Origin: JBKHXF01 sp046566145
Lineage (GTDB): Bacteria; Actinomycetota; Nitriliruptoria; Nitriliruptorales; Nitriliruptoraceae
Reading direction: 5' to 3'
Assembly: GCA_046566145.1 (NCBI GenBank)
Contig: JBKHXF010000025.1
Coordinates: 34,826-98,825, forward strand
DNA: 64,000 nucleotides
Part shown: in pieces, positions 24,694 through 32,779 of the stretch
How positions within the stretch are numbered: position 1 is the stretch's first letter
Layout of the letters: every line of letters starts with the position of its first letter
Made by a program: the position numbers and the translations under genes
Notes under the pieces: generated by a model
Told to the model about the DNA's origin: nothing
Databases searched by the model: none
Seen by the model: the letters and a program-made list of their open reading frames with translations, nothing else

Positions 24694-25698
24694 GTGACCG
24701 CACCGCTGCAGCACCGCACCCGCGAGGTCCGCGAGCGGGAGGAGCACGAGCGCCTCGCCCCGCTCGCGGCCAAGGCCGACCAGAGCCGTGGGCGCGCCAC
24801 CGCCGAGCCGCCGGACCCGTACCGGACCGCCTTCGAGCGTGACCGTGACCGCATCCTGCACTCCAAGGCGTTCCGGCGGCTGAAGCACAAGACGCAGGTG
24901 TTCCTGAACCCGGACGGGGACCACCTCGTCACCCGGATGACGCACACCCTGCAGGTCGCGCAGGTCGGTCGCGCCATCGCGGTGGCGCTCGGGCTGAACG
25001 AGCCCCTGACCGAGGCGATCTGCCTCGGTCACGACATCGGGCACTCCCCGTTCGGGCACACCGGCGAGGACGCGCTCGAGAGCTACCTGCCGGGCGGCTG
25101 GCAGCACGCGGTCCACGGGGTGCGCGTCGCGGACGTGCTCGAGCCGCTGAACCTCACCGCCGAGACCCGCGACGGCATCCGCCAGTCGTCGTGGCGCAAC
25201 GACCCGCCGCCGTTCACCGCCGAGGGGATGGTGTGCCGCTTCGCGGACCGCATCGCGTACCTCTCGCACGACGCGCTCGACGCGATCCGGGTCGGCGTCA
25301 TCACGCCCGACGAGCTGCCGGTGCACGTCCGGGCCACGTTCGGGGAGCCGGGCCGGCAGTGGATCGCGTCGATGGTCGAGGCCGTCATCGAGTCGTCGCT
25401 CGCCGCCGGCGAGGTGACGATGGACGACGCCCGGCTCGAGGTGATGCACGACCTGCGCGGCTGGATGTTCGACCGCGTCTACCTGCGCCCCGAGGCGGTG
25501 GCGCAGGCCGAGAAGGCGCTGCGGGTCGTGCGGGACCTCGTCGACTGGTTCGTCGCGCACCCCGAGGAGGTCCCCGCGTCGTACCGTGTGCCCGACTCCG
25601 ACGACGTGCAGGCGGCCGTGGACCACGTGGCAGGGATGAGCGACAAGTACGCGATGCGGCTGTGGGACGAGCGCTTCCGCCCGGCCGGGCTGTACTGA
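24694..25698 (+). CDS. dgt: Deoxyguanosinetriphosphate triphosphohydrolase-like HD protein
   Basis: A 334-residue HD-domain phosphohydrolase of the dGTPase-like family, which removes triphosphate from dNTPs. The N-terminal RAFERDRDRILHSKAFRRLKHKTQVF-type stretch (here TAFERDRDRILHSKAF) is diagnostic. Metal ligands are His in TRMTHTLQV, the His-Asp pair in LGHDIGHSPFGHTGE, and Asp in FADRIAYLSHD. GTG 24694 lies 120 bases after the MaoC gene and begins a three-gene run with the acetyltransferase and globin genes. Length is typical of the short dGTPase-like class. Nucleotide specificity is unknown. Confidence 0.92.
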   Translation: MTAPLQHRTREVREREEHERLAPLAAKADQSRGRATAEPPDPYRTAFERDRDRILHSKAFRRLKHKTQVFLNPDGDHLVTRMTHTLQVAQVGRAIAVALGLNEPLTEAICLGHDIGHSPFGHTGEDALESYLPGGWQHAVHGVRVADVLEPLNLTAETRDGIRQSSWRNDPPPFTAEGMVCRFADRIAYLSHDALDAIRVGVITPDELPVHVRATFGEPGRQWIASMVEAVIESSLAAGEVTMDDARLEVMHDLRGWMFDRVYLRPEAVAQAEKALRVVRDLVDWFVAHPEEVPASYRVPDSDDVQAAVDHVAGMSDKYAMRLWDERFRPAGLY

Positions 25699-25703
25699 CC
25701 GCC

Positions 25704-26270
25704 GTGGCCAGCGCTCCCGAGACGCCCGACGTCGCCGACGTCACGGTCCGCGACGCCATCCGGGCCGACCTGCCGGCCGTCGCGGCGATCTACACCCACT
25801 ACGTGCTGAACACGACCACGACGTTCAACACGCAGGTCCGCACGCCGGCGGAGTGGACGAAGCGCTTCGACGAGCACGTCGAGCGCGGGCCGTACCACCT
25901 GCTCGTCGCGGAGCGCGGCGGCCGGGTCGAGGGCTACGTCGAGACCCAGCCGTTCCGTCCCAAGCCCGCCTACGACCCGAGCGTCGAGCTGTCCATCTAC
26001 GTGGCGCCCGACACGACCGCCGGTGGCGTGGGGCGGGCGCTGTTCGACGCGCTGCGGTCGCGGCTCGAGGCGGGGGACTTCCACCGGCTGTACTCGGTCA
26101 TCGCGCTGCCCAACGACCGGTCGGTCAGGTTCCACGAGCGCGTCGGGTTCGTGCACCGCGGCACCCTGACGGAGGCGGGTCGCAAGTTCGGCCGCTACCT
26201 CGACGTCGCGTTCTACGAGCTGGCGCTTCCCGACGCCCCCGCCGCCCCCGAGCCGCAGAACCACCCGTGA
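25704..26270 (+). CDS. GNAT-family N-acetyltransferase, phosphinothricin-acetyltransferase-like
   Basis: A 188-residue protein with the GNAT fold. It opens VTVRDAIRADLPAVAAIYTHYVLNTTTTF (about residues 11-39), the pattern of the Pat/MddA subgroup that acetylates glutamine analogues or methionine derivatives. The acetyl-CoA site is seen as YVAPDTTAGGVGRALFDALRSR. NDRSVRFHERVGFVHRG and GRKFGRYLDVAFYEL complete the subgroup's C terminus. GTG 25704 lies five bases after the dgt stop. Substrate assignment is by subgroup similarity only. Confidence 0.86.
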   Translation: MASAPETPDVADVTVRDAIRADLPAVAAIYTHYVLNTTTTFNTQVRTPAEWTKRFDEHVERGPYHLLVAERGGRVEGYVETQPFRPKPAYDPSVELSIYVAPDTTAGGVGRALFDALRSRLEAGDFHRLYSVIALPNDRSVRFHERVGFVHRGTLTEAGRKFGRYLDVAFYELALPDAPAAPEPQNHP

Positions 26271-26716
26271 CCGAGGTCGACCCACGCTTCCCCGAGGGCC
26301 CCGACGGCCCGAGCGTGTACGAGCTCGCCGGCGGGACAGACGCCTTCGTCGCCCTGGTCGACGCGTTCTACGAGCGGGTCGAGGCCGACCCGCTGCTGCG
26401 GCCGATGTACCCCGACGACCTCGAGCCGGGCAAGCGCGCGCTCGCGCTGTTCCTCGCCCAGTACTGGGGTGGGCCGCGGACCTACGACGAGGAGCGCGGC
26501 CACCCGATGCTGCGCCGGCGACACCTGCCGTTCCCGATCACCCCGACCGCGGCGCTGCACTGGGCCCACCACATGGCCGACGCCGTGCGGGCCATGCGGT
26601 TCCACTCCCACGTCGAGGACGCGCTGCTCGGCTACGTCGGTCGGTTCACGCCGGCGATGGTGAACACCGCGGACGAGCCGCCCCCCGAGCACCTCCTGCC
26701 GCGCAGCGACGGCTGA
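26267..26716 (+). CDS. glbO: Group II truncated haemoglobin
   Basis: A 149-residue 2-on-2 globin of the TrHbO class, binding haem and O2/NO. The sequence has SVYELAGGTDAFVALVDAFYERVEADPLLRPMYPDDL (in short: B-helix Tyr in AFYERV and the MYP turn). Then come LALFLAQYWGGPRTYDEERGHPMLRRRH and the proximal His in the F-helix region PITPTAALHWAHHM. GTG 26267 overlaps the acetyltransferase stop by four bases. It is last in the dgt-GNAT-globin run and upstream of serA. Confidence 0.95.
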   Translation: MTEVDPRFPEGPDGPSVYELAGGTDAFVALVDAFYERVEADPLLRPMYPDDLEPGKRALALFLAQYWGGPRTYDEERGHPMLRRRHLPFPITPTAALHWAHHMADAVRAMRFHSHVEDALLGYVGRFTPAMVNTADEPPPEHLLPRSDG

Positions 26717-26827
26717 CCACCGCACGCGCCGCACCGTTCGCACCCGGCGGGTTTGCCGGCCGCCGCCGGCGCGGTCGTACCATCGGCGGCTCCCGCTCCC
26801 GCTCCCGTGCCCGCACAAGGCTCCCAC

Positions 26828-28408
26828 GTGAAGATCCTCGTCGCCGACGCCCTCGCCGAGTCCGGCATCGCCGCCCTGTCGGAGGGCGGCCACGACGTCG
26901 ACGTCAAGACCGGCCTGTCCAAGGGCGAGCTGCTCGAGGTCGCGCCGGCCTACCACGGCATCGTGGTGCGCTCCGCCACGACCATCGACGCCGACGTCAT
27001 CGCCGCCGCGACCGAGCTGAAGGTCATCGGCCGCGCCGGGGTCGGGCTCGACAACGTCGACATCGACGCCGCGACCCGCGCCGGCGTCATCGTGTGCAAC
27101 GCGCCGCAGTCCAACATCATCTCGGCGGCCGAGCACACCGTGGCGATGATCCTCTCGCTCGCCCGCAACATCCCCCAGGCGAACGCCGCGCTACAGCAGG
27201 GTGCCTGGGAGCGCTCGAAGTGGAACGGCACCGAGCTGCACGGCAAGGTCCTCGGCGTGCTGGGCCTCGGCCGCATCGGCGCGCTCGTGGCGCAGCGCTG
27301 CAACGCGTTCGGGATGAAGCTCGTCGCCTACGACCCCTTCATCGCGCCCGACCGGGCCGCGCGGATGGGCGTGGAGCTGCTGGACACGGTCGACGAGGTG
27401 CTGCGCGTCGCGGACGTGCTGACCGTGCACCTGCCCAAGAACAAGGAGACCCTCGGGCTCCTCGACGCCGAGCGGCTGGCGACGATGAAGCCGACCGCCC
27501 GCATCGTCAACGTCGCCCGTGGTGGGATCATCGTCGAGGCGGACCTCGCCGAGGCCCTCAGGGCAGGCACCATCGCCGGGGCGGCGCTGGACGTCTTCGC
27601 GGTCGAGCCGACCACCGAGTCGCCGCTGTTCGGGCTGTCGAACTGCATCGTCACGCCGCACCTCGGCGCGTCGACCGAGGAGGCGCAGGACAAGGCCGGC
27701 ACGCAGGTGGCCGAGGCCGTGAACCTCGCGCTCGCCGGCGAGTTCGTGCCCTCCGCCGTGAACGTGCAGGGCGGCCCGATCGACGACGTCGTCAAGCCGT
27801 TCCTCGCGCTCGGCGAGAAGCTCGGGATGCTGTTCACGGCGCTGGCCGACGGCGCCGTGACGGACGTCACCATCGAGTACCACGGGGCGCTCGCCGAGGC
27901 CGACTGCCGCGTGCTCGGCCTGTCGGTGCTCAAGGGCGTGCTCGCCCCGGTCGTCGCCGAACCGGTGACGTTCGTCAACGCGCCGCTGCTCGCCACCGAC
28001 CGCGGCGTCACCACCCGCGAGGTCAGCGAGGGCCACTCCGACGACTACGTCTCGCTGCTGCGCGTGTGGGGCACCACCGCCGACGGTCGGGTCGTGCGGG
28101 TCTCCGGCACGATCCTGCCGGGCCAGCGCGAGCGGCTCACCGAGGTGTGGAACACCCCCGTCGACGTCGAGCCGACCGCGCACATGGCGTTCTTCCGCTA
28201 CTCGGACCGGCCGGGCGTCATCGGCACGGTCGGCACCGGGTTCGGCGAGGCGGGCGTGAACATCGCCGCCGCGCAGGTCGGTCGCTCGGCCGCCGGCGGC
28301 GAGGCGATCATGGCACTCAGCCTCGACTCGGACGTCCCCGACGACGTGCTGGCGACCATCGTCGAGCGGATCGGTGCGCTCGAGGGCCGCGCGATCACCC
28401 TCGGCTGA
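26828..28408 (+). CDS. serA: D-3-phosphoglycerate dehydrogenase
   Basis: First step of serine synthesis: oxidises 3-phosphoglycerate to phosphohydroxypyruvate with NAD. The 526-residue long form matches actinobacterial SerA with its extra intervening domain. Motifs: IGRAGVGLDNVDI (residues about 66-78), the Rossmann GLGRIG in VLGVLGLGRIGALV, RIVNVARGGI with the catalytic Arg region, and CIVTPHLGASTEEAQ with His. A C-terminal ACT domain (about 455-526: VDVEPTAHMAFFRYSDRPGVIG) senses serine. GTG 26828 is followed by KILVADALAESG, the usual start. A TACCAT -10-like box lies 45 bp upstream. Confidence 0.97.
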   Translation: MKILVADALAESGIAALSEGGHDVDVKTGLSKGELLEVAPAYHGIVVRSATTIDADVIAAATELKVIGRAGVGLDNVDIDAATRAGVIVCNAPQSNIISAAEHTVAMILSLARNIPQANAALQQGAWERSKWNGTELHGKVLGVLGLGRIGALVAQRCNAFGMKLVAYDPFIAPDRAARMGVELLDTVDEVLRVADVLTVHLPKNKETLGLLDAERLATMKPTARIVNVARGGIIVEADLAEALRAGTIAGAALDVFAVEPTTESPLFGLSNCIVTPHLGASTEEAQDKAGTQVAEAVNLALAGEFVPSAVNVQGGPIDDVVKPFLALGEKLGMLFTALADGAVTDVTIEYHGALAEADCRVLGLSVLKGVLAPVVAEPVTFVNAPLLATDRGVTTREVSEGHSDDYVSLLRVWGTTADGRVVRVSGTILPGQRERLTEVWNTPVDVEPTAHMAFFRYSDRPGVIGTVGTGFGEAGVNIAAAQVGRSAAGGEAIMALSLDSDVPDDVLATIVERIGALEGRAITLG

Positions 28409-28438
28409 CGCGCCGCCCTCGCCGCGCCGGCGGTCGGC

Positions 28439-28885
28439 TCAGGCCGACGGCGTGCGCACGTGGGCGACGAGCATCACGAGCGCGAGCACGCCGTGGCCCG
28501 TCCACGCGAGGGTGCGCAGCCAGTTGGTGCCGACGAGCCGGGCGTGCGCGGCCGCGTCGAAGCCGTCGGCCAGCACGACGTGCTGTGGCACCGACATCGC
28601 GACGGTGACCAGCACGGTCGTGGCCGCGAGCGCCGCGCCGACGAGCGCCATCCACCGCGGCACGCCGGCTGGCGGCGCGAGCAGCACCGCGGCGGTCGTG
28701 AGGCCCTGCACGGCCCACGGCACGACGATCAGCCACGTGATCCGGGCGTTGTGGGCGGCCTCGTACGCGACGAACTGCTCGTCGCCGACCCCGGCGAACA
28801 GGGGGTAGTGCACGACCTGGATGGTCCAGATCAGCCCGGCGAGGAACAGGGTCACGGCGGCCTGCACGGCCAGCAGCCAGGTCAC
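28439..28885 (-). CDS. Four-helix integral membrane protein, unknown function
   Basis: A 148-residue protein with four hydrophobic helices (about residues 2-24, 47-66, 73-94 and 122-142). The first loop carries WTIQVVHYPLFAGVGDEQF and the second helix AHNARITWLIVVPW. This pattern recurs in a family of small bacterial membrane proteins without known role. GTG 28885 is the start, with a weak GAGG eight bases upstream. It lies 85 bases downstream of kynU on the same strand and may be cotranscribed. Confidence 0.7.
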   Translation of the reverse strand: MTWLLAVQAAVTLFLAGLIWTIQVVHYPLFAGVGDEQFVAYEAAHNARITWLIVVPWAVQGLTTAAVLLAPPAGVPRWMALVGAALAATTVLVTVAMSVPQHVVLADGFDAAAHARLVGTNWLRTLAWTGHGVLALVMLVAHVRTPSA

Positions 28886-28970
28886 GGCGGCGACCTCGGG
28901 GAGGGAGCGGGACGCGGCGCGGGGCGCGCCGCCGCACACGTTCGGTCCCGCGAGGTGGCGCAGACGACCC

Positions 28971-30224
28971 TCAGGTGACGGTGGCGCGCCGGTGGTGCTC
29001 CGGGGTGTCCCACGCGCGGGTGGCCAGCACCTCGACGAGGACGTCGACGGCTCGCTCCACGTCGGCGTGTCGCACCACCGCCGGCGCGAACCCGAACCGC
29101 AGCAGGTCCGGGGGTCGGTGGTCGCCGATGACACCGCGCGAGACCAGGGCGGACATCACCGGGTACGCGTGCTCGTGGCGCAGCGCCACCTGCGCGCCGC
29201 GCCGGGCCGGGTCCCGGGGCGACACGACCGTCACGCCGGGCTCGCCGCCGAGCGTCTCGGGGGTGCAGCGCGCGTCGACCAGCGCGACGAAGCGCTCCGT
29301 GAGGTCGCGGGCCTTGGCCGCCAGCGCGGCCGGGTCCACGCCGTCGAACAGGTCGAGGGCGGCCTCGAGCGCGGCCATCGACAGCACCGGCGGGGTCCCG
29401 TCGAGGAAGCGTGCGGCCGCCGGCGCGGCGACGTAGTCGGGGGCGAAGTCGAACGGCGCCGCGTGCCCGAACCAGCCTCGAAGCGGGGTCTGCACGTCGT
29501 GGCGGGGGTGCAGCCACAGGTACCCGGGGGAGCCCGGGCCACCGTTGCAGTACTTGTAGGTGCAGCCGACGGCGCCGTCGACGCCCCAGCCGGGCAGGTC
29601 CACGTCGAGCGCGCCGGTGGAGTGCGCGAGGTCGACCACGACCCGGGCGCCGGCGGCGTGCGCCGCGGCGGCGAGCGCCGGCACGTCGTGGCGGTGGCCG
29701 TTGCGGTAGTCGACCTCGGTGACCAGCAGCAGGGCGACGTCGCCGGCGGCGATCCGGGCGACGAGCGCGTCCCGCGGGACGGTCTCGAGCGTGAGCCCGC
29801 GCAGCTCGGCCACCCCGCCGGCGACGTACAGGTCGGTGGGGAAGTTGCCCTCCTCGCTGAGCAGCACCGGGCGGGCGCTCGCGGGCGGGCCGGCCGCCGG
29901 GTCGGCGGTCAGGGCGGCGAGCACCTTGAACAGGTTCGCGGAGGTGGAGTCGGTGACGGCGACGTCGGCCGGGTCGGCGCCGAGCAGCGGGGCGAGGCGA
30001 GCGGCGACCCGGGCGGGCAGGTCCACCCAGCCGGCGTCGTTCCACGAGCGGATCAGCCCGACGCGCCACTCCTCGTCGACGGCCCGGCGCACGGCGTCGG
30101 ACACGCCACGGACCAGCGGACCCAGCGAGTTGCCGTCGAGGTAGACGACGTCCTCGGCCAGGTCGAGGCGGTCCCGGAGGTGGGCGAGGGGGTCGGCGGC
30201 GTCGGCCGCGGCGGCGTCGAGCAC
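28971..30224 (-). CDS. kynU: Kynureninase
   Basis: PLP-dependent hydrolase that converts kynurenine to anthranilate and alanine. The 417-residue protein has DPLAHLRDRL...VVYLDGNSLGPL (about residues 11-40), the class signature. PNFPTDLYVA-like EEGNFPTDLYVAGG, VVDLAHSTGALDVDL and the PLP lysine in GCTYKYCNGGPGSPGYLW follow, with GWFGHAAPFDF later. GTG 30224 is used; the frame stays open upstream to a TTG at 30452, but that stretch is Pro/Arg/Ala-rich and contains the fab promoter. No other kynurenine gene is nearby. Confidence 0.92.
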   Translation of the reverse strand: MLDAAAADAADPLAHLRDRLDLAEDVVYLDGNSLGPLVRGVSDAVRRAVDEEWRVGLIRSWNDAGWVDLPARVAARLAPLLGADPADVAVTDSTSANLFKVLAALTADPAAGPPASARPVLLSEEGNFPTDLYVAGGVAELRGLTLETVPRDALVARIAAGDVALLLVTEVDYRNGHRHDVPALAAAAHAAGARVVVDLAHSTGALDVDLPGWGVDGAVGCTYKYCNGGPGSPGYLWLHPRHDVQTPLRGWFGHAAPFDFAPDYVAAPAAARFLDGTPPVLSMAALEAALDLFDGVDPAALAAKARDLTERFVALVDARCTPETLGGEPGVTVVSPRDPARRGAQVALRHEHAYPVMSALVSRGVIGDHRPPDLLRFGFAPAVVRHADVERAVDVLVEVLATRAWDTPEHHRRATVT

Positions 30225-30396
30225 GTGGGGTCCGAACGTGGCGTGGCGGGGCGGTGGGACCGGCGGGGGCGTGGCGGTGGCGGTGGCGGCGGAGCGTGCC
30301 CGGCGCCACCCCGCGGGGGTCGGTGGCGGGCCGGGAGCGCCCCGCAGGCGTGCGTTGACCGCGCGGCTTGGTCCCCGTACGGCACGCGTACGTGAC

Positions 30397-30425
30397 TTGA
30401 CATCGATGTCAGTGTCGGATGGGAT
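30397..30425 (+). promoter_or_regulatory. Promoter of the fab operon
   Basis: TTGACA (30397-30402) and TGGGAT (30420-30425) are separated by exactly 17 bp. This is the only near-perfect -35 box noticed in the window. The expected start point is around 30432, giving a leader of roughly 60 bases to the fabD GTG at 30490. Confidence 0.65.
30398..30411. promoter_or_regulatory. Palindromic operator 1 of the fab operon
   Basis: TGACATCGATGTCA is a perfect 14-bp palindrome overlapping the -35 box. A regulator bound here would block RNA polymerase. Its sequence differs from operator 2 only at two symmetric positions. Confidence 0.7.
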
Positions 30426-30437
30426 GGAGACTGAACC

Positions 30438-30451
30438 TGACGTCGACGTCA
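30438..30451. promoter_or_regulatory. Palindromic operator 2 of the fab operon
   Basis: TGACGTCGACGTCA is a perfect 14-bp palindrome just downstream of the expected transcription start. Its centre is exactly 40 bp from that of operator 1. The consensus TGACRTCGAYGTCA suggests a dimeric repressor of the TetR or similar class; the regulator gene is not obvious nearby. Confidence 0.7.
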
Positions 30452-30489
30452 ACTAGCTGACACGACACCGCGCGACCAGAGAGGGACCC

Positions 30490-31449
30490 GTGCGCATCGG
30501 ACTGCTCTTCCCCGGCCAGGGCTCGCTGCACCCCGAGGCGCTCGCCCCGTGGCGTGACCACCCCGCCGGCGCCGTCGTGGACGAGGTCGGTCGGATGGTG
30601 GGCCTCGACCTGTGGACCGCGGCCGCCGACCCCGCCGCCGGCGCGTCGACCGCCGTCGCCCAGCCGGCCATCCTCGCGGCCTCCCTCGCGGCGCACCGCG
30701 CGCTCACCGGCGCCGGCATCCGCCCCGCCGTCGTGGCGGGCCACAGCCTCGGCGAGGTCACCGCGGCCGTCGCCGCCGGCGTCCTCGACACCGCCGCCGG
30801 CGCGACCGTCGTGGGCGCCCGCGCGACCGCCATGGCCGCCGCCTGCCGCCGCACCCCCGGCACGATGGCGGCCGTCGTCCGGATCGACCTCCCCGTCCTG
30901 CGGGGCATCGTCGCCACGGTGGACGACGTCGTGATCGCGAACCTCAACGCGCCCGGCCAGGTCGTCGTCGCCGGCACCCGCGCCGCCGTCGAGGTCGTCG
31001 ACGAGGCCGTGCGCGCCGTCGGCGGGCGCGTCCTGCCGCTGGACGTGGAGGGGGCGTTCCACTCCCCGGCCATGGCGCCCGCCACCGTCGCCCTCGGCGC
31101 GGCCCTGCGCCGCGTCCCCGTCACGGCCCCCCTCGTCCCGCTCGTCACCGGGACCACCGGCGCCGTGCTGCGGACCGGCAGCGACGTCGAGCGCGCCCTC
31201 GTCGACGGCGTCCTCGCGCCGGTGCGGTGGATCGACGTCCAGCAGCGCATCGCCGCGATGGACGTCGACCTGCTCGTCGAGTGCGGGCCGGGGAAGGTCC
31301 TCACCGGCTGCGCCAAGCGGACCGTGCCCGACGTCCCGGTCGTGGGCCTCGCCACGCCCGACGACCTCGAGCGCCTCCTCCACCGGATCGGCGTCGAGCC
31401 GGCCGCCGACCTCGAGCTCGTCGTCGCCCCGGACCGCGTGACCGTCTGA
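30490..31449 (+). CDS. fabD: Malonyl-CoA:ACP transacylase
   Basis: Loads malonyl groups onto acyl carrier protein for type II fatty acid synthesis. The 319-residue protein opens with LLFPGQGS, has AQPAILAASLAAHRAL, and contains the nucleophilic Ser in AGHSLGEVTA (about residue 83). AFHSPAMAP supplies the catalytic His and VECGPGKVLTG the C-terminal motif. GTG 30490 is first of a tightly packed operon running to fabI. Leader sequence contains paired palindromes likely to regulate the whole set. Confidence 0.95.
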   Translation: MRIGLLFPGQGSLHPEALAPWRDHPAGAVVDEVGRMVGLDLWTAAADPAAGASTAVAQPAILAASLAAHRALTGAGIRPAVVAGHSLGEVTAAVAAGVLDTAAGATVVGARATAMAAACRRTPGTMAAVVRIDLPVLRGIVATVDDVVIANLNAPGQVVVAGTRAAVEVVDEAVRAVGGRVLPLDVEGAFHSPAMAPATVALGAALRRVPVTAPLVPLVTGTTGAVLRTGSDVERALVDGVLAPVRWIDVQQRIAAMDVDLLVECGPGKVLTGCAKRTVPDVPVVGLATPDDLERLLHRIGVEPAADLELVVAPDRVTV

Positions 31450-31508
31450 CGACCCGCACCACCCCCCGACCCCGACCCACCCCCGACCCCGACCCACCGG
31501 AGCACCCC

Positions 31509-31742
31509 GTGATCCCGATCCCCGCCTGCAGCGTCGTCACCACCCCCGTCGACGGCCGGCTCCACCGAGTCGCCCCGACGGGCAGCCGCGTCCGCCGCGG
31601 CGACGTCGTCGCCACCATCGCCTCGTCCCGAGGCGCGCGGGAGCTCGTCGCGGCGACCGCCGGCGAGGTCGGCGGCAGCCTCGTCGACCTGACCCAGGGC
31701 GTCGCCGCCGGCGAGCCCGTGGTGTGGCTGTCGCGCGCGTGA
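31509..31742 (+). CDS. Biotinyl/lipoyl-like domain protein lacking any lysine
   Basis: A 77-residue protein with the hammerhead-fold pattern of biotin and lipoyl carriers: TTPVDGRLHRVAPTGSRVRRGDVVATI, then VAATAGEVGGSLVDLTQGVAAGEPVVWL. The turn that should hold the modified Lys (MKM or DKA) reads ASSRGARE. The whole protein contains no lysine, so it cannot be biotinylated or lipoylated. GTG 31509 has GGAG six bases upstream and its stop overlaps the fabH GTG. It sits between fabD and fabH, with a carboxylase beta subunit later in the operon, so a structural role with that carboxylase is possible. Confidence 0.75.
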   Translation: MIPIPACSVVTTPVDGRLHRVAPTGSRVRRGDVVATIASSRGARELVAATAGEVGGSLVDLTQGVAAGEPVVWLSRA

Positions 31743-32779
31743 CGCAGCCGACCACCGTCGAGGCACCCCGGGGCGCCGACCACGCCGCCGGCGTGGTGAC
31801 CCTGCCCGTGGCCGTCCGCGGGCTGGGGGCCTACCTGCCCAAGCAGGTGCTGACCAACGACGACTGGGCCGCCGTCCTCGACACCTCCGACGAGTGGATC
31901 CGCAGCCGGACCGGCATCGTCGAGCGTCACGTCGCGGCGCCCCACGAGGCGACCAGCGACCTCGCGCTCGCCGCCGCGGAGGCCGCGCTGGCCGACGCCG
32001 GACTCGACGCCGCCGACCTCGGCGCCATCGTGGTCGCCACCACCACGCCGGACCACCAGATCCCCGGCTCCGCGCCGGCGGTCGCCGCGGGCCTGGGCGT
32101 CACCGCGCCGGCGCTCGACTGCAACGCCGCCTGCAGCGGGTTCGTGTACGGACTCCGGCTCGCCGGCGGCCTCGTGGCCACGGGCAGCGGCCCGGTCCTG
32201 CTCGTCGGGGCCGAGCTGTTCAGCCGGGCGACCGACCACCGCGACCGCGACACCGCCGTGCTCTTCGGTGACGGTGCCGGCGCCGTGGTGCTCGACCACG
32301 ACCCGGCAGCGACGCTCGGCCCGTTCGACCTCGGCGCCGACGGCACCCAGACCGAGATCCTGTGGTCGCCCGCGTCGGGGAGCCGCACCCCGCCGACGCC
32401 CGAGGCCGTCGCCGCCGGCGCGCACCTGCTCGCGATGCAGGGCCGCGAGGTCTACCGGCACGCCGTCACGCGCATGGCCGCATCGTCGCGGGCCGTGCTC
32501 GACGCCGCCGGGGTCGCGCCGGCGGACGTCGACCTGTTCGTCGGCCACCAGGCGAACGCGCGGATCCTCGACGCCGTCGCGAGCCGCGTCGGCATCACCG
32601 CCGAGCAGGCCCACCTCACGGTCGACCGGCACGGCAACACCTCCGCCGCGTCCATCCCGCTCGCGCTCACCGACGCGCGCGACGCCGGCCGGCTGCACCC
32701 CGGCGACCGCGTCCTGCTGACCGCCTTCGGCGCCGGCCTCACCTGGGGCTCGTGCCTGCTGACCTGGAGCACCGCGTGA
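31739..32779 (+). CDS. fabH: Beta-ketoacyl-ACP synthase III
   Basis: Initiates fatty acid elongation by condensing acyl-CoA with malonyl-ACP. The 346-residue protein begins with about 20 extra residues, then the FabH opening GLGAYLPKQVLTNDDWA and DTSDEWIRSRTGI. The catalytic triad is visible as Cys in CNAACSGFVYGL, His in VGHQANARI and Asn in HGNTSAASIP. GTG 31739 overlaps the upstream stop (GTGA), and its stop overlaps fabG the same way. Confidence 0.95.
   Translation: MTQPTTVEAPRGADHAAGVVTLPVAVRGLGAYLPKQVLTNDDWAAVLDTSDEWIRSRTGIVERHVAAPHEATSDLALAAAEAALADAGLDAADLGAIVVATTTPDHQIPGSAPAVAAGLGVTAPALDCNAACSGFVYGLRLAGGLVATGSGPVLLVGAELFSRATDHRDRDTAVLFGDGAGAVVLDHDPAATLGPFDLGADGTQTEILWSPASGSRTPPTPEAVAAGAHLLAMQGREVYRHAVTRMAASSRAVLDAAGVAPADVDLFVGHQANARILDAVASRVGITAEQAHLTVDRHGNTSAASIPLALTDARDAGRLHPGDRVLLTAFGAGLTWGSCLLTWSTA

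Noticed and set aside
30225..30452. Upstream extension of kynU to a TTG at 30452
   Set aside because: The extension is low-complexity Pro/Arg/Ala and overlaps the fab promoter and both operators; kynureninase homology starts near 30200.
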